64,000 bases of DNA. It comes from Alphaproteobacteria bacterium PA4 (lineage in GTDB: Bacteria > Pseudomonadota > Alphaproteobacteria > Sphingomonadales > Sphingomonadaceae). The stretch spans positions 1 through 64,000 of the forward strand of contig NKIQ01000006.1 of NCBI GenBank assembly GCA_002256005.1. Reading direction: 5' to 3'. The position numbers and the translations under genes were made by a program. The notes beneath the pieces are model-generated. The model was not told the origin of the DNA, made no database searches, and was given only the letters and a program-made list of their open reading frames with translations. Every line of letters begins with the position of its first letter. Positions within the stretch are counted from its first letter, which is position 1. Below are positions 27,449-35,287 of this stretch, in pieces.

Positions 27449-27756
27449 CAATCCTCGGGCGCGATACGCACCTTCAGGCCATCGAGCGCGGCGGTGAAGG
27501 CGATCTGGCACGACAGGCGCGAATTGGCGCGCTTGTGGTCGGAGGAATCGAGCAGGTCATTTTCATCGGGCCCGGCGGCGCCGGCATCGCCCGATTCGAC
27601 ATAGACATGGCAGGTGGCGCAGGAACAGCAGCCACCACACAGCGCCAGCAGTTCATCGACGCCGCCGTCGCGGATGATTTCCATCACCGACATGCCGGGC
27701 TTTGCTGCCAGCGTGAGCTCTTCCCCTTCGCGGGTGGTGACGTGAATTTCGGCCAT
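27448..27756 (-). CDS. 2Fe-2S ferredoxin
   Basis: This 102-aa ferredoxin is of the adrenodoxin/putidaredoxin type. The cluster ligands appear as [15 protein letters not shown] (C-x5-C-x2-C) and a distal LSCQI. It is a soluble electron carrier, for example for P450 enzymes or Fe-S assembly, but no partner reductase is encoded nearby. It is the first gene of the minus-strand series 27756-24666. Confidence 0.93.
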   Translation of the reverse strand: MAEIHVTTREGEELTLAAKPGMSVMEIIRDGGVDELLALCGGCCSCATCHVYVESGDAGAAGPDENDLLDSSDHKRANSRLSCQIAFTAALDGLKVRIAPED

Positions 27757-27877
27757 CTGTCGCATCCCTGCTGCAATCGTCAGCGCCCCCTTAGCGGCGC
27801 AGCCCGGTAAAGGACAAGATGGCGGGCCCGGCAAAGCCGCGATAGGGTGATGCAACCAGAAGTCCGGGGAGAAATTC

Positions 27878-28822
27878 ATGCGTGTCGTCCACCAGTTCGC
27901 GCCGCCGATGTCGGCAATGCTGGCCAGCCTGCCCGGCGTCACCAGCGCCGAACACATCCCGCTCGACCGGCGCTGGCAGTTGCCGACCGACGCCGATGTG
28001 CTGTTCGTTCTGCATGGCGAGCATGACGACCGCAACGTCGCCGGCACGCCGCGCCCGGCCGGCTGGCCCGGCAGTGTCAAACTGGTGCAGATCGCCAGCG
28101 CCGGCCTCGACGATTATCCCGAATGGCTGTTCGAGGCGCCGGCCGTTGCCTGTTCATCAGGCACCACCGCCGTCCCCATCGCCGAATATGCGCTGGCGGC
28201 GATGCTCAGCCATGCCAAGCGCCTGCCCGAAATCACCCTCGGCCCCGGTGCCAGCTGGCCGACGCGCGACATGCTGATGGACCGGCCCCTGGGCACGCTG
28301 CAGGGCCGCACCCTGGCGCTGCTCGGCCTTGGCCAGATCGCCCAGCAGATCGCCCGCTATGCCGCCGCCTTCGGCATGACCATCATCGCCACCCGCGCCT
28401 CGGCCACCCCCTCGCCCGACCCCAATGTGACGCTGGTGCCGCTGATGGAGCTGGTCGGCCGCGCCGATCATCTGGTCATCGCGGCGCCGATCGGCGACAG
28501 CACGCGCGGGCTGCTGGGCGCCGAACTGCTCGGCCGCATGAAGGCCGATGCCCATATCGTCAACATCGCCCGCGGCGCCATCATCGATGAGGCCGCACTG
28601 AAAGCCGAGTTCGACAAGGAGCGGCTCTGGGCCTCGCTCGATGTCACCGATCCCGAACCGCTGCCCGATGGCCATTGGCTGATCGGCCACCCCCGCGCCC
28701 GCGTCACGCCGCACCTGTCGTGGAGCTCGCCCGACACCTCGCGCCGGGTGTTCGAACGGCTGGCGACCAACATCGCGCGGCTGAAGGCGGGGGAGCCGTT
28801 GCTGGGGGCGGTGAAGGGGTGA
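27878..28822 (+). CDS. D-2-hydroxyacid dehydrogenase
   Basis: This is a 314-aa NAD(P)-dependent dehydrogenase of the D-2-hydroxyacid family. The dinucleotide loop is [22 protein letters not shown], with Ala in place of the last Gly. The catalytic Arg lies in [13 protein letters not shown], the Glu in DVTDPEPLP and the His in [17 protein letters not shown] precedes the ATG. It is divergent from the ferredoxin. The exact substrate (glyoxylate, hydroxypyruvate or other) is not readable. Confidence 0.9.
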   Translation: MRVVHQFAPPMSAMLASLPGVTSAEHIPLDRRWQLPTDADVLFVLHGEHDDRNVAGTPRPAGWPGSVKLVQIASAGLDDYPEWLFEAPAVACSSGTTAVPIAEYALAAMLSHAKRLPEITLGPGASWPTRDMLMDRPLGTLQGRTLALLGLGQIAQQIARYAAAFGMTIIATRASATPSPDPNVTLVPLMELVGRADHLVIAAPIGDSTRGLLGAELLGRMKADAHIVNIARGAIIDEAALKAEFDKERLWASLDVTDPEPLPDGHWLIGHPRARVTPHLSWSSPDTSRRVFERLATNIARLKAGEPLLGAVKG

Positions 28823-28837
28823 CTTCGGGGACGAAAA

Positions 28838-28880
28838 GGGCCTCCGGCGGCTGGGGCCGTCGGCCCCAGCCGCCGGAGGC
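28838..28880. repeat. Palindromic repeat family B, short copy
   Basis: Two perfect 20-base arms (28838-28857 and 28861-28880, beginning GGCCTCCGGCGGCTGGGGCC) are separated by three bases and followed by a T/C-rich stretch. It probably also terminates the dehydrogenase transcript. The arm recurs at 41934 and 44621. Confidence 0.85.
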
Positions 28881-28945
28881 CTTCTTCTCTCTCGCCAACA
28901 CCGCCTCGCCCAAACAGACAGCTTGCGAGCCACGGCCAAGCCGGG

Positions 28946-28960
28946 TTACGTTAACGTCAA
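28946..28960. promoter_or_regulatory. LiuR-like operator
   Basis: TTACGTTAACGTCAA (reverse TTGACGTTAACGTAA) is a near-perfect palindrome 22 bases before the nitronate monooxygenase ATG. It resembles the site bound by LiuR-type regulators of branched-chain amino acid and acyl-CoA catabolism in proteobacteria. The downstream enoyl-CoA hydratase fits that regulon. No regulator gene is in this window. Confidence 0.5.
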
Positions 28961-28982
28961 CCATAGCACTGGGGAGTGACCG

Positions 28983-29957
28983 ATGAAGACGCGCATCACC
29001 GAATTGTTCGGCATCGAACATCCGATCATCCAGGGCGGCATGCATTATGTCGGCTTTGCCGAAATGGCGGCGGCGGTGTCGAATGCCGGCGGCCTGGGCA
29101 TCATCACCGGCCTGACGCAGCGCAGTCCCGAGGATCTGGCCAAGGAAATCGCGCGCTGTCGCGAGATGACCGACAAGCCGTTCGGCGTGAACCTGACCTT
29201 CCTGCCGATGGTCAACACCCCGGATTACCCCGGCTATATCAAGGCGATCATCGAAGGCGGCGTGAAGGCTGTGGAAACCGCCGGCAACAATCCGGCGAAA
29301 TGGCTGCCGGTGCTGAAGGAGCATGGCATCAAGGTCATCCACAAATGCACCAGCGTCCGCCATTCGCTGAAGGCGGAGAGCATCGGTTGCGACGCGGTGT
29401 CGGTCGATGGTTTCGAATGCGGCGGCCATCCGGGCGAGGATGATGTGCCGAACTTCATCCTGCTGCCGGCGGCCGCCGACAGACTGAAGATCCCGTTCGT
29501 CGCCTCCGGCGGCATGGCCGATGGCCGCAGCCTGGTGGCGGCGCTGTCGATGGGCGCCGAGGGCATCAACATGGGCACCCGCTTCATCGCCACCACCGAA
29601 GCGCCGGTGCACCAGAATGTGAAGGACGCGATTGTCGCCGCCACCGAGCTCGACACCCGCCTGGTCATGCGGCCGCTGCGCAATACCGAGCGGGTGCTGA
29701 CCAATCCGGCGGTCGAACGCCTTTTGGAAAAGGAACGCACGCTGGGCAGCGCCATCAAGTTCGAGGACATCATCGAGGAAGTCGCCGGCGTGTATCCGAA
29801 GATCATGAAGGACGGCACCATGGAGGCCGGCGCCTGGTCGTGCGGCATGGTTGTCGGCCTGATCCACGACATCCCGACTTGCAAGGAACTGATCGATCGC
29901 ATCATGGCGGAAGCCGATGCCATCATCCGCAGCCGGCTGGCGGGCATGGCGGCATGA
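28983..29957 (+). CDS. Nitronate monooxygenase family flavoenzyme
   Basis: This is a 324-aa FMN-dependent TIM-barrel protein. Visible are the opening LFGIEHPIIQGGMHYVGFAE, the phosphate-binding segments PFVASGGMADGRSLVAALSM and GAEGINMGTRF, and the DGFECGGHPGEDD loop. Family members oxidise alkyl nitronates or act as 2-enoyl reductase-like proteins. It overlaps the hydratase start by four bases (ATGA), so the two probably work in one acyl-CoA or nitro-compound pathway. Confidence 0.9.
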   Translation: MKTRITELFGIEHPIIQGGMHYVGFAEMAAAVSNAGGLGIITGLTQRSPEDLAKEIARCREMTDKPFGVNLTFLPMVNTPDYPGYIKAIIEGGVKAVETAGNNPAKWLPVLKEHGIKVIHKCTSVRHSLKAESIGCDAVSVDGFECGGHPGEDDVPNFILLPAAADRLKIPFVASGGMADGRSLVAALSMGAEGINMGTRFIATTEAPVHQNVKDAIVAATELDTRLVMRPLRNTERVLTNPAVERLLEKERTLGSAIKFEDIIEEVAGVYPKIMKDGTMEAGAWSCGMVVGLIHDIPTCKELIDRIMAEADAIIRSRLAGMAA

Positions 29958-30775
29958 GCGATGTGCTCTATGCCGTCGCCGATGGCGTGGCGGTCATCAC
30001 CTTCAACCGGCCGGACAAGCTGAATGCGCTGACGCCGGAAATGCTCTCGCTCGTCTTCCGCCACACCGCGGAAGCGGCGGCGGACCCGGCGGTCAAGGTC
30101 ATCGTGCTGACCGGCGCCGGCCGCGGCTTTTCGGCGGGGCTCGACCTCGGCATCATCGGATCGGGCGCCGGCGGCCGGGTGGAGACCGACCCCGGCATCG
30201 CGCCGCAATGGGGCGACGACATCGGCCCGGACATGGCGCGCTTCTTCAGCGGCGGCTGGAATGCGCTCATCACCAGCCGCAAGCCGACGATCGCCGCGGT
30301 CAACGGCCCGGCCTTCGGCTGGGGCTTCATCCTGTCGCTGCATTGCGACATCCGCTTTGCCGCCCGCTCGGCGCTGTTCAACGCCACCTTCGCCCGCATC
30401 GGCGTGCCGGGCGAAAAGGGCTCGGCCTGGCTGCTGTCGCGCCTCGTCGGCACCGCCCGCGCTGCCGATCTGCTCTACACCGCCCGGCGCTTCGACGGGG
30501 TGGAGGCGGAACGGCTCGGTATCGTCAACGCCGTGCTGGATGACGAGGCGCTGCTGCCGCATGTCATGGATTATGCGCGCAACATCGCCGCCTATTCGGC
30601 GCCGCGCGCGCTGGCGGCGATGAAGGCGCAGATCTGGACGGCGATGGACGACAGCTATGATGTCGGCTTCGCCTATGCCGACAAGGAACAGGACCTCGCC
30701 ACCGGCACCGCCGATTTCCGCGAGGCCTTCACCAGCTATCGCGAAAAGCGCGCGCCGAATTTCACCGGACGCTGA
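29954..30775 (+). CDS. Enoyl-CoA hydratase/isomerase family protein
   Basis: This is a 273-aa crotonase. The oxyanion-hole segments are GRGFSAGLDLGIIG and AAVNGPAFGWGFILSLHCDI, and the second active-site region reads GVPGEKGSAW. It is translationally coupled to the preceding flavoenzyme. Its 3' end overlaps the convergent propeller-protein gene by 14 bases. It probably hydrates or isomerises an enoyl-CoA; chain specificity is unknown. Confidence 0.92.
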   Translation: MSDVLYAVADGVAVITFNRPDKLNALTPEMLSLVFRHTAEAAADPAVKVIVLTGAGRGFSAGLDLGIIGSGAGGRVETDPGIAPQWGDDIGPDMARFFSGGWNALITSRKPTIAAVNGPAFGWGFILSLHCDIRFAARSALFNATFARIGVPGEKGSAWLLSRLVGTARAADLLYTARRFDGVEAERLGIVNAVLDDEALLPHVMDYARNIAAYSAPRALAAMKAQIWTAMDDSYDVGFAYADKEQDLATGTADFREAFTSYREKRAPNFTGR

Positions 30776-32009
30776 TGCGGGCGACTTTGGTCATCGAGCA
30801 CCAGTAGAGGTCGCGATCCCAGCCGACCGACGGGAAAACGACGCCCTGCATCAGCCCGCCGATCTGCGCGCGTGCCAGCTCGGCGCCGGTTGCGATGTCG
30901 AGCACCACCACCGCTTCGCCGCGGTGCGGGGTGTAATCATTGGTGACGATCTGGCCGGAGGTTGGATCGAGCAGCATGTGGCTGGCAGCGCCGATGCCGT
31001 CCTTGCGCCACAGCGGCGTCAGGCCGGCGCCGAACCGCCAGGCCGCCACCACGCGATTGGCGGAATCATAGCCGACCACGATGCGCCGCAGCGGATCGAC
31101 CAGCGGCGGGTTGGTGATGCTGCCGCCGGGCAGGCCGCTGACCGCGACCATGTCACGATCGTCCGCATCGGCCAGCGCCACGCGGATCAGCCGGTTCGGT
31201 GTCGGTGCCACGCCGCGCCCGATCATGCTGGTGCGATAGCGATGCCGGCCATTGTCCATGAACCAGGCGCTGCCGGCGGCGATCACCACGTCCCAGCCAT
31301 GCGTCTGCGCCGTGCCGGCGGTATAGTCGCAGCGCCAATCGGGATCGAACGCCAGGGTGCTGCCGGTCCAGCGATAGCGGAACAGCGAGCGCACGCCGAC
31401 GACATACAGCGTATCGCCATCGGCGCTCAGCCGGGCAATCGATGCCTCCGGACAGACGATGTCGGCGCAGACGGGGGTTAGGGTTTCGGGATCGATCACC
31501 GTCAGCCGCGCCGGCGCGGTTTCCGACAGATTCTTGGTGACGATCAGGCCGTTGGCCAGCACGACGAAGGAATTATAGGGCATATCGAGCGGCAGGCACA
31601 GCGAGGCCTTCAGCCGGCAACGCCGATCCAGCCGGTGCGCCCAGCGGCCATAGACGACATAGAGATCACCATTGGCATGGACAGCCATGCCACCCGGCCA
31701 CATCGGCCCACCCGGCAGGGCCGGCGAGCGATCAAGGGGCTTGAGGGTGAGCGGATCGATGCGCTCGACCCGCGATGTCGTCGGCAGCCCGAATTGCGCA
31801 CGCAGCGCCGCATGGGTGAGCAGATAGACCTCACCCGGATCGCCGAGCATTGTCATCGTCGACATCAGCGTCGAACGCGCGGTCACCGCCAGTCGCTGAT
31901 CGGGGGCCACCGCAAAGCCTGGCGCGCCATCGGGCACCGCCAGCCGGCGCGGGCCGCCATCCTCGGCCGGCCAGGGCGATGGCCAATAGCCGTGCGCCCC
32001 GGCCGCCAT
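30762..32009 (-). CDS. Beta-propeller-like protein of unknown function
   Basis: This 415-aa protein is rich in short repeated beta motifs (GDLYVVYGRWAHRLD, GDTLYVVGVRSLFRYR, GQIVTNDYTPHRGEAVVVLD), consistent with a six- or seven-bladed propeller of the PQQ/quinoprotein-like type. No signal peptide is visible, and the start is crowded with ATG/GTG codons (32015, 32012, 32009); AAGG spacing favours 32009. It follows the small secreted protein at 32017 closely. The ligand is unknown. Confidence 0.7.
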   Translation of the reverse strand: MAAGAHGYWPSPWPAEDGGPRRLAVPDGAPGFAVAPDQRLAVTARSTLMSTMTMLGDPGEVYLLTHAALRAQFGLPTTSRVERIDPLTLKPLDRSPALPGGPMWPGGMAVHANGDLYVVYGRWAHRLDRRCRLKASLCLPLDMPYNSFVVLANGLIVTKNLSETAPARLTVIDPETLTPVCADIVCPEASIARLSADGDTLYVVGVRSLFRYRWTGSTLAFDPDWRCDYTAGTAQTHGWDVVIAAGSAWFMDNGRHRYRTSMIGRGVAPTPNRLIRVALADADDRDMVAVSGLPGGSITNPPLVDPLRRIVVGYDSANRVVAAWRFGAGLTPLWRKDGIGAASHMLLDPTSGQIVTNDYTPHRGEAVVVLDIATGAELARAQIGGLMQGVVFPSVGWDRDLYWCSMTKVARISVR

Positions 32010-32016
32010 CATCACC

Positions 32017-32289
32017 TTACTTCAGCAAAACCAGGCACTGGCCGACGGCCGGGCCATTGGCCTGGGCAACATCGACGGTCAGGCTGCCACCCATCACCAT
32101 CGGGATGGCGGCGGAACGAATGACCTCGCGCAGGTCGGAATCGGGCTTCACGGCCGGCGCGGCGGCGTCGTACATCTTCTTGCCGTCCGGCGTCAGCTTG
32201 GCGGCGCAGCTCTGACTGGCCTTGACATCGCCGGCCAGCGCCGGAGTCGCCGCCAGCGCAGCGGCCATCACGATCACGCGAAACAACAT
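32017..32289 (-). CDS. Small secreted protein
   Basis: This 90-aa protein has a signal peptide (MLFRVIVMAAALAATPALA) and a 70-residue mature part with two cysteines (QSCAAKL and GQCLVLL), probably disulfide linked in the periplasm. It lies 20 bases after the small membrane protein and just before the propeller gene. Not recognised. Confidence 0.7.
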   Translation of the reverse strand: MLFRVIVMAAALAATPALAGDVKASQSCAAKLTPDGKKMYDAAAPAVKPDSDLREVIRSAAIPMVMGGSLTVDVAQANGPAVGQCLVLLK

Positions 32290-32309
32290 GTCATCATCTC
32301 CAGGGGGGT

Positions 32310-32759
32310 TCAGCCGGCCACGCGCCGGGGTTGCGACAGGAACAGGAACAGCGCTGCCAGTGCGACAGCGGCGACACTGGCATAATGTTCGGGCGGGTGG
32401 TGGCCGGTCAAGCTCGCCTTGCCGAACCAGCCGTCGAACGCCATCAGCCCGCGCTCGACGATGACCAGCGCCAGCACCAGCGGCACCAGCGGGCGATAGT
32501 GCCAGCCTATGACGAATTGCAGGATGCCATGCGGAATCTGCAGGGCGCCGAGCCAGGCGAAGACGGCGATGATCGTGGTGGCGCGGGTGGAAAGGTCGAT
32601 GCCGGCGATCACCCCGGCGCCGCCATCGGGCAGGAAGAAATGGATGCAGCCGGGGATGATCGACAGCACGCCGGTGAGCATGACGAACCAGGCCGCGGCG
32701 GGATGGCCGGCATAGGCGGCATTGGTCGACGGCGGCAGCATTGGCACATGACGTGCCAT
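32310..32759 (-). CDS. Small four-helix membrane protein
   Basis: This 149-aa protein has about four helices (WFVMLTGVLSIIPGCIHFF, TTIIAVFAWLGALQIPHGIL, LVPLVLALVIVERGLMAF and a final VAAVALAALFLFL). A His-rich element, HGILQFVIGWHY, lies in the second half. It starts 19 bases after the TolC stop, so it may belong to the exporter operon. Function unknown. Confidence 0.75.
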   Translation of the reverse strand: MARHVPMLPPSTNAAYAGHPAAAWFVMLTGVLSIIPGCIHFFLPDGGAGVIAGIDLSTRATTIIAVFAWLGALQIPHGILQFVIGWHYRPLVPLVLALVIVERGLMAFDGWFGKASLTGHHPPEHYASVAAVALAALFLFLSQPRRVAG

Positions 32760-32778
32760 AACAACACCCACCGGTCAA

Positions 32779-34221
32779 CTAGAGCCCCAGCGACTCCAGA
32801 TCGGCGGTGGCGGCGGCAAGATCGGCGTGCGCCACCGTCATGCGGAAGGCGGCATCGAGCCGGCGCACCCGGGCATCGGCGGCGGCTTCCTCGCGGACGT
32901 TGACGAGGAAGAAGTCGCTGGCGCCGAGTGTGAAGCGCCGGCGCTCGGCCCCGGCCATGGCATCGGCGCGCGACGCTTCGTCCGCGGCCAGAGTCGCCAG
33001 TTTCGCGGTGTTGGTCACCGCGATGTTCAGCCCTTCGACATCGGCGAGGATCTGGTCTTCGAGCATGCGTCGCCGCTGCTTGAAGGCGTCGAGCTCGGCA
33101 TTGGTCTGGGCGATGCGGCCGCGCGCGGCACGCTGCTGCAGGGGCAGGGTGAAGGTCAGCCCCACCCGCGATTCGGTGCCGCTGCGCGATGGGCCGCCGA
33201 ACCCATAGCCACCGATGTCCTGCGACGCCTCCACCTTCAGGTCGAGCCGCGGCAGAAAGGCATTGCGATCGAGCGCGACGCGCTGCCGGGCCTGGTTCAT
33301 GCGGATATCGATGGTGCGGATGTCGGGCCGCGCCGCCAGCATGGCCGCCGGCTGGGCCGGGCGGCGCAGCGGCGGTGGCAGCGCGCCGGGCAGCCGGGCC
33401 GTATCGGGCACGCGCGGGCGGCCATCGGCGTCGCGCAGATAGAGCGACAGCGTCTGCGCCGCCTGGGCCAGCGCCTGTTCGGATTGCACGACCAGCGTTT
33501 GCCGCCTGAGGATGTTCTGCTCGTTCTCGGTCAGCAGGATCGATGGCCGCGCACCCTCCTGCACCTGGCGCTTGAAGCCCGACTGGCGATCCTCCGCCAG
33601 TTTCAGCAGGTCGCGATAGATACCGAGACGCAAGCCCGCGACCACCCAATTGTTATAGGCCTGGATGGCGCGGGTCTGCACGCCGATGGCGACCATCAGC
33701 CGGTCGGCATCGGCCAGCGCGATATCGGCCTCCGCCATGGTGCGGGCGAAGCGGCGCTCGTCGATCATGCGGTCGCGCATCAGGGCCAGCACGGCGCCGG
33801 CCTTTATCTCGCCGAGCTGGTTGGTGTAGCGTTGGTCCTCGTAGATCGGAAACTTGCCGCCCGAGACGCGATAGCTGCCATAGGCATAGCCGCCCCAGTC
33901 GGCGAGCGGCTGCGTCACCTTCGCCTCGACATCGCGGCCATCATAATAACCGGTCAGCCGCGTATCGGCCTGGGCGCTGAACACCGTGTCGAACGCCGCC
34001 TCGGCACTGAGCAGCTTGCCTTCCGCGCCGCGCACCCGCGCCAGCGCCTCCAGCACCTGCGGGGCGTGGAACCGCGCCGAGGCTAGCACCTCGTCGAGCG
34101 TCAGCGGCGCCGTGCGGGCCGGCGCTATCGGCAGGGGCGTGTCTGTCGGCGCGTCTGCTGCCAGTGCCGGCAGCGGCAACAGCAGCGCCAGCAGCAACGC
34201 CAGCGACGGTCTATTTGCCAT
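32779..34221 (-). CDS. TolC family outer membrane protein
   Basis: This is a 480-aa outer membrane factor with a signal peptide (MANRPSLALLLALLLPLPALA). It has two repeats of the TolC helix/strand unit, marked by LDEVLASARFHAPQVLEAL, AARPDIRTIDIRMNQAR and FLPRLDLKVEASQDIGGYGFGG. No lipobox is present, as in true TolC proteins. It overlaps the HlyD gene by 11 bases and would be the exit duct of the exporter encoded upstream. Confidence 0.9.
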   Translation of the reverse strand: MANRPSLALLLALLLPLPALAADAPTDTPLPIAPARTAPLTLDEVLASARFHAPQVLEALARVRGAEGKLLSAEAAFDTVFSAQADTRLTGYYDGRDVEAKVTQPLADWGGYAYGSYRVSGGKFPIYEDQRYTNQLGEIKAGAVLALMRDRMIDERRFARTMAEADIALADADRLMVAIGVQTRAIQAYNNWVVAGLRLGIYRDLLKLAEDRQSGFKRQVQEGARPSILLTENEQNILRRQTLVVQSEQALAQAAQTLSLYLRDADGRPRVPDTARLPGALPPPLRRPAQPAAMLAARPDIRTIDIRMNQARQRVALDRNAFLPRLDLKVEASQDIGGYGFGGPSRSGTESRVGLTFTLPLQQRAARGRIAQTNAELDAFKQRRRMLEDQILADVEGLNIAVTNTAKLATLAADEASRADAMAGAERRRFTLGASDFFLVNVREEAAADARVRRLDAAFRMTVAHADLAAATADLESLGL

Positions 34222-35287
34222 TGCCGGCCTTGGCGCCATTGCCGCCCTTGTCTGCCGGGGCGTCACCATTGACCGGTGCCGAAGCGCCCGGCCGGGTGAA
34301 CTGCAGCGGGAAGTCGTTGAGCAGCCGCCACAGTTCGAACCACACCGGCACCGTGTCCATCAGCACCCAGCCGCGCACCTTGGCGCCCAGCCGTACCGAA
34401 GGTTCCAGCGGCCAGTTCGGCTTGTCCGGATTCTGTTCGACGAGCACGCGGAACAGGCCGCTGGGCGACGCCGCCACGTCGATGGCCGACACCTGGCCAT
34501 CGAACAGCCCGCGTGCCACGGATGGCCAGCCGCTGAACTGGATCGCCGGCCAGCCTTCGAACTCCAGCCGCACCTTGCGGCCGACGCGGATCAGCGGCAC
34601 GTCCCGGCCATCGACATACAGCTCCACCACGCGCGCCGATTGTTCGGGCACGAAGGTCGCCAGCACATCGCCCTGCTTGATCAGCGTCGCCGAATCGAAC
34701 GAGCCGGCGCGCATGATGCGTCCCGATCGCGGCGCGGTGATCAGCTGCACCGAGGCGCGGCTGCGGTTGACCTCGATGGTGTTGATGTCGGCGCGGGACT
34801 TGGCGATCTTGGCGCGATAGTCGGCGACCTTGATCTGCGCCAGTTCCCAGTCGCGCCGCGAGGCGAGCCCTTCGCGATACAGCGTGCCGGTGCGCTCGAC
34901 ATCGCGGCCGGCGACTGCCATCGCCTCCTCGGCCGCTGCGATTTCCGACAGCAGCTGGTTGCGCTGGCTGTCCAGCCGGTCGAGCAGGCCGGGATCGATA
35001 TCGACGATGCGTGCGATGGGATCGCCGGCCTGAACGACATCGCCATCGGTGATGAACCAGCTGTCGATGCGGCCCTGCACCATGGCGGTGATGTTCTGCT
35101 GGCGATCACGCGGATCGAGCGCGATGACCGTGCCATTGCCCGGCGCCGTCTGCACCCAGGGCACGAACAGCGCGAAGACGATGAGGAAGACGATGCTGGC
35201 GATGAGCCATATGGCAATGGCGCGCAGCAGCCGCGGCGGCCGGATGCCGGCCAGCGTGCGGAAACGCGGATCGAGCCGATCAGCCAT
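34211..35287 (-). CDS. HlyD-type membrane fusion protein
   Basis: This 358-aa adaptor has one N-terminal transmembrane helix (LLRAIAIWLIASIVFLIVFALF), a lipoyl half, a long coiled-coil hairpin (about residues 95-160) and a second lipoyl half with LITAPRSGRIMRAGSFDSATLIKQGD (quoted in part), followed by a beta domain. The C-terminus is a charged Gly/Lys tail. Its ends overlap the ABC gene (8 bases) and TolC gene (11 bases), so the three are one translational unit of type-I-secretion layout. Confidence 0.9.
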   Translation of the reverse strand: MADRLDPRFRTLAGIRPPRLLRAIAIWLIASIVFLIVFALFVPWVQTAPGNGTVIALDPRDRQQNITAMVQGRIDSWFITDGDVVQAGDPIARIVDIDPGLLDRLDSQRNQLLSEIAAAEEAMAVAGRDVERTGTLYREGLASRRDWELAQIKVADYRAKIAKSRADINTIEVNRSRASVQLITAPRSGRIMRAGSFDSATLIKQGDVLATFVPEQSARVVELYVDGRDVPLIRVGRKVRLEFEGWPAIQFSGWPSVARGLFDGQVSAIDVAASPSGLFRVLVEQNPDKPNWPLEPSVRLGAKVRGWVLMDTVPVWFELWRLLNDFPLQFTRPGASAPVNGDAPADKGGNGAKAGNGK

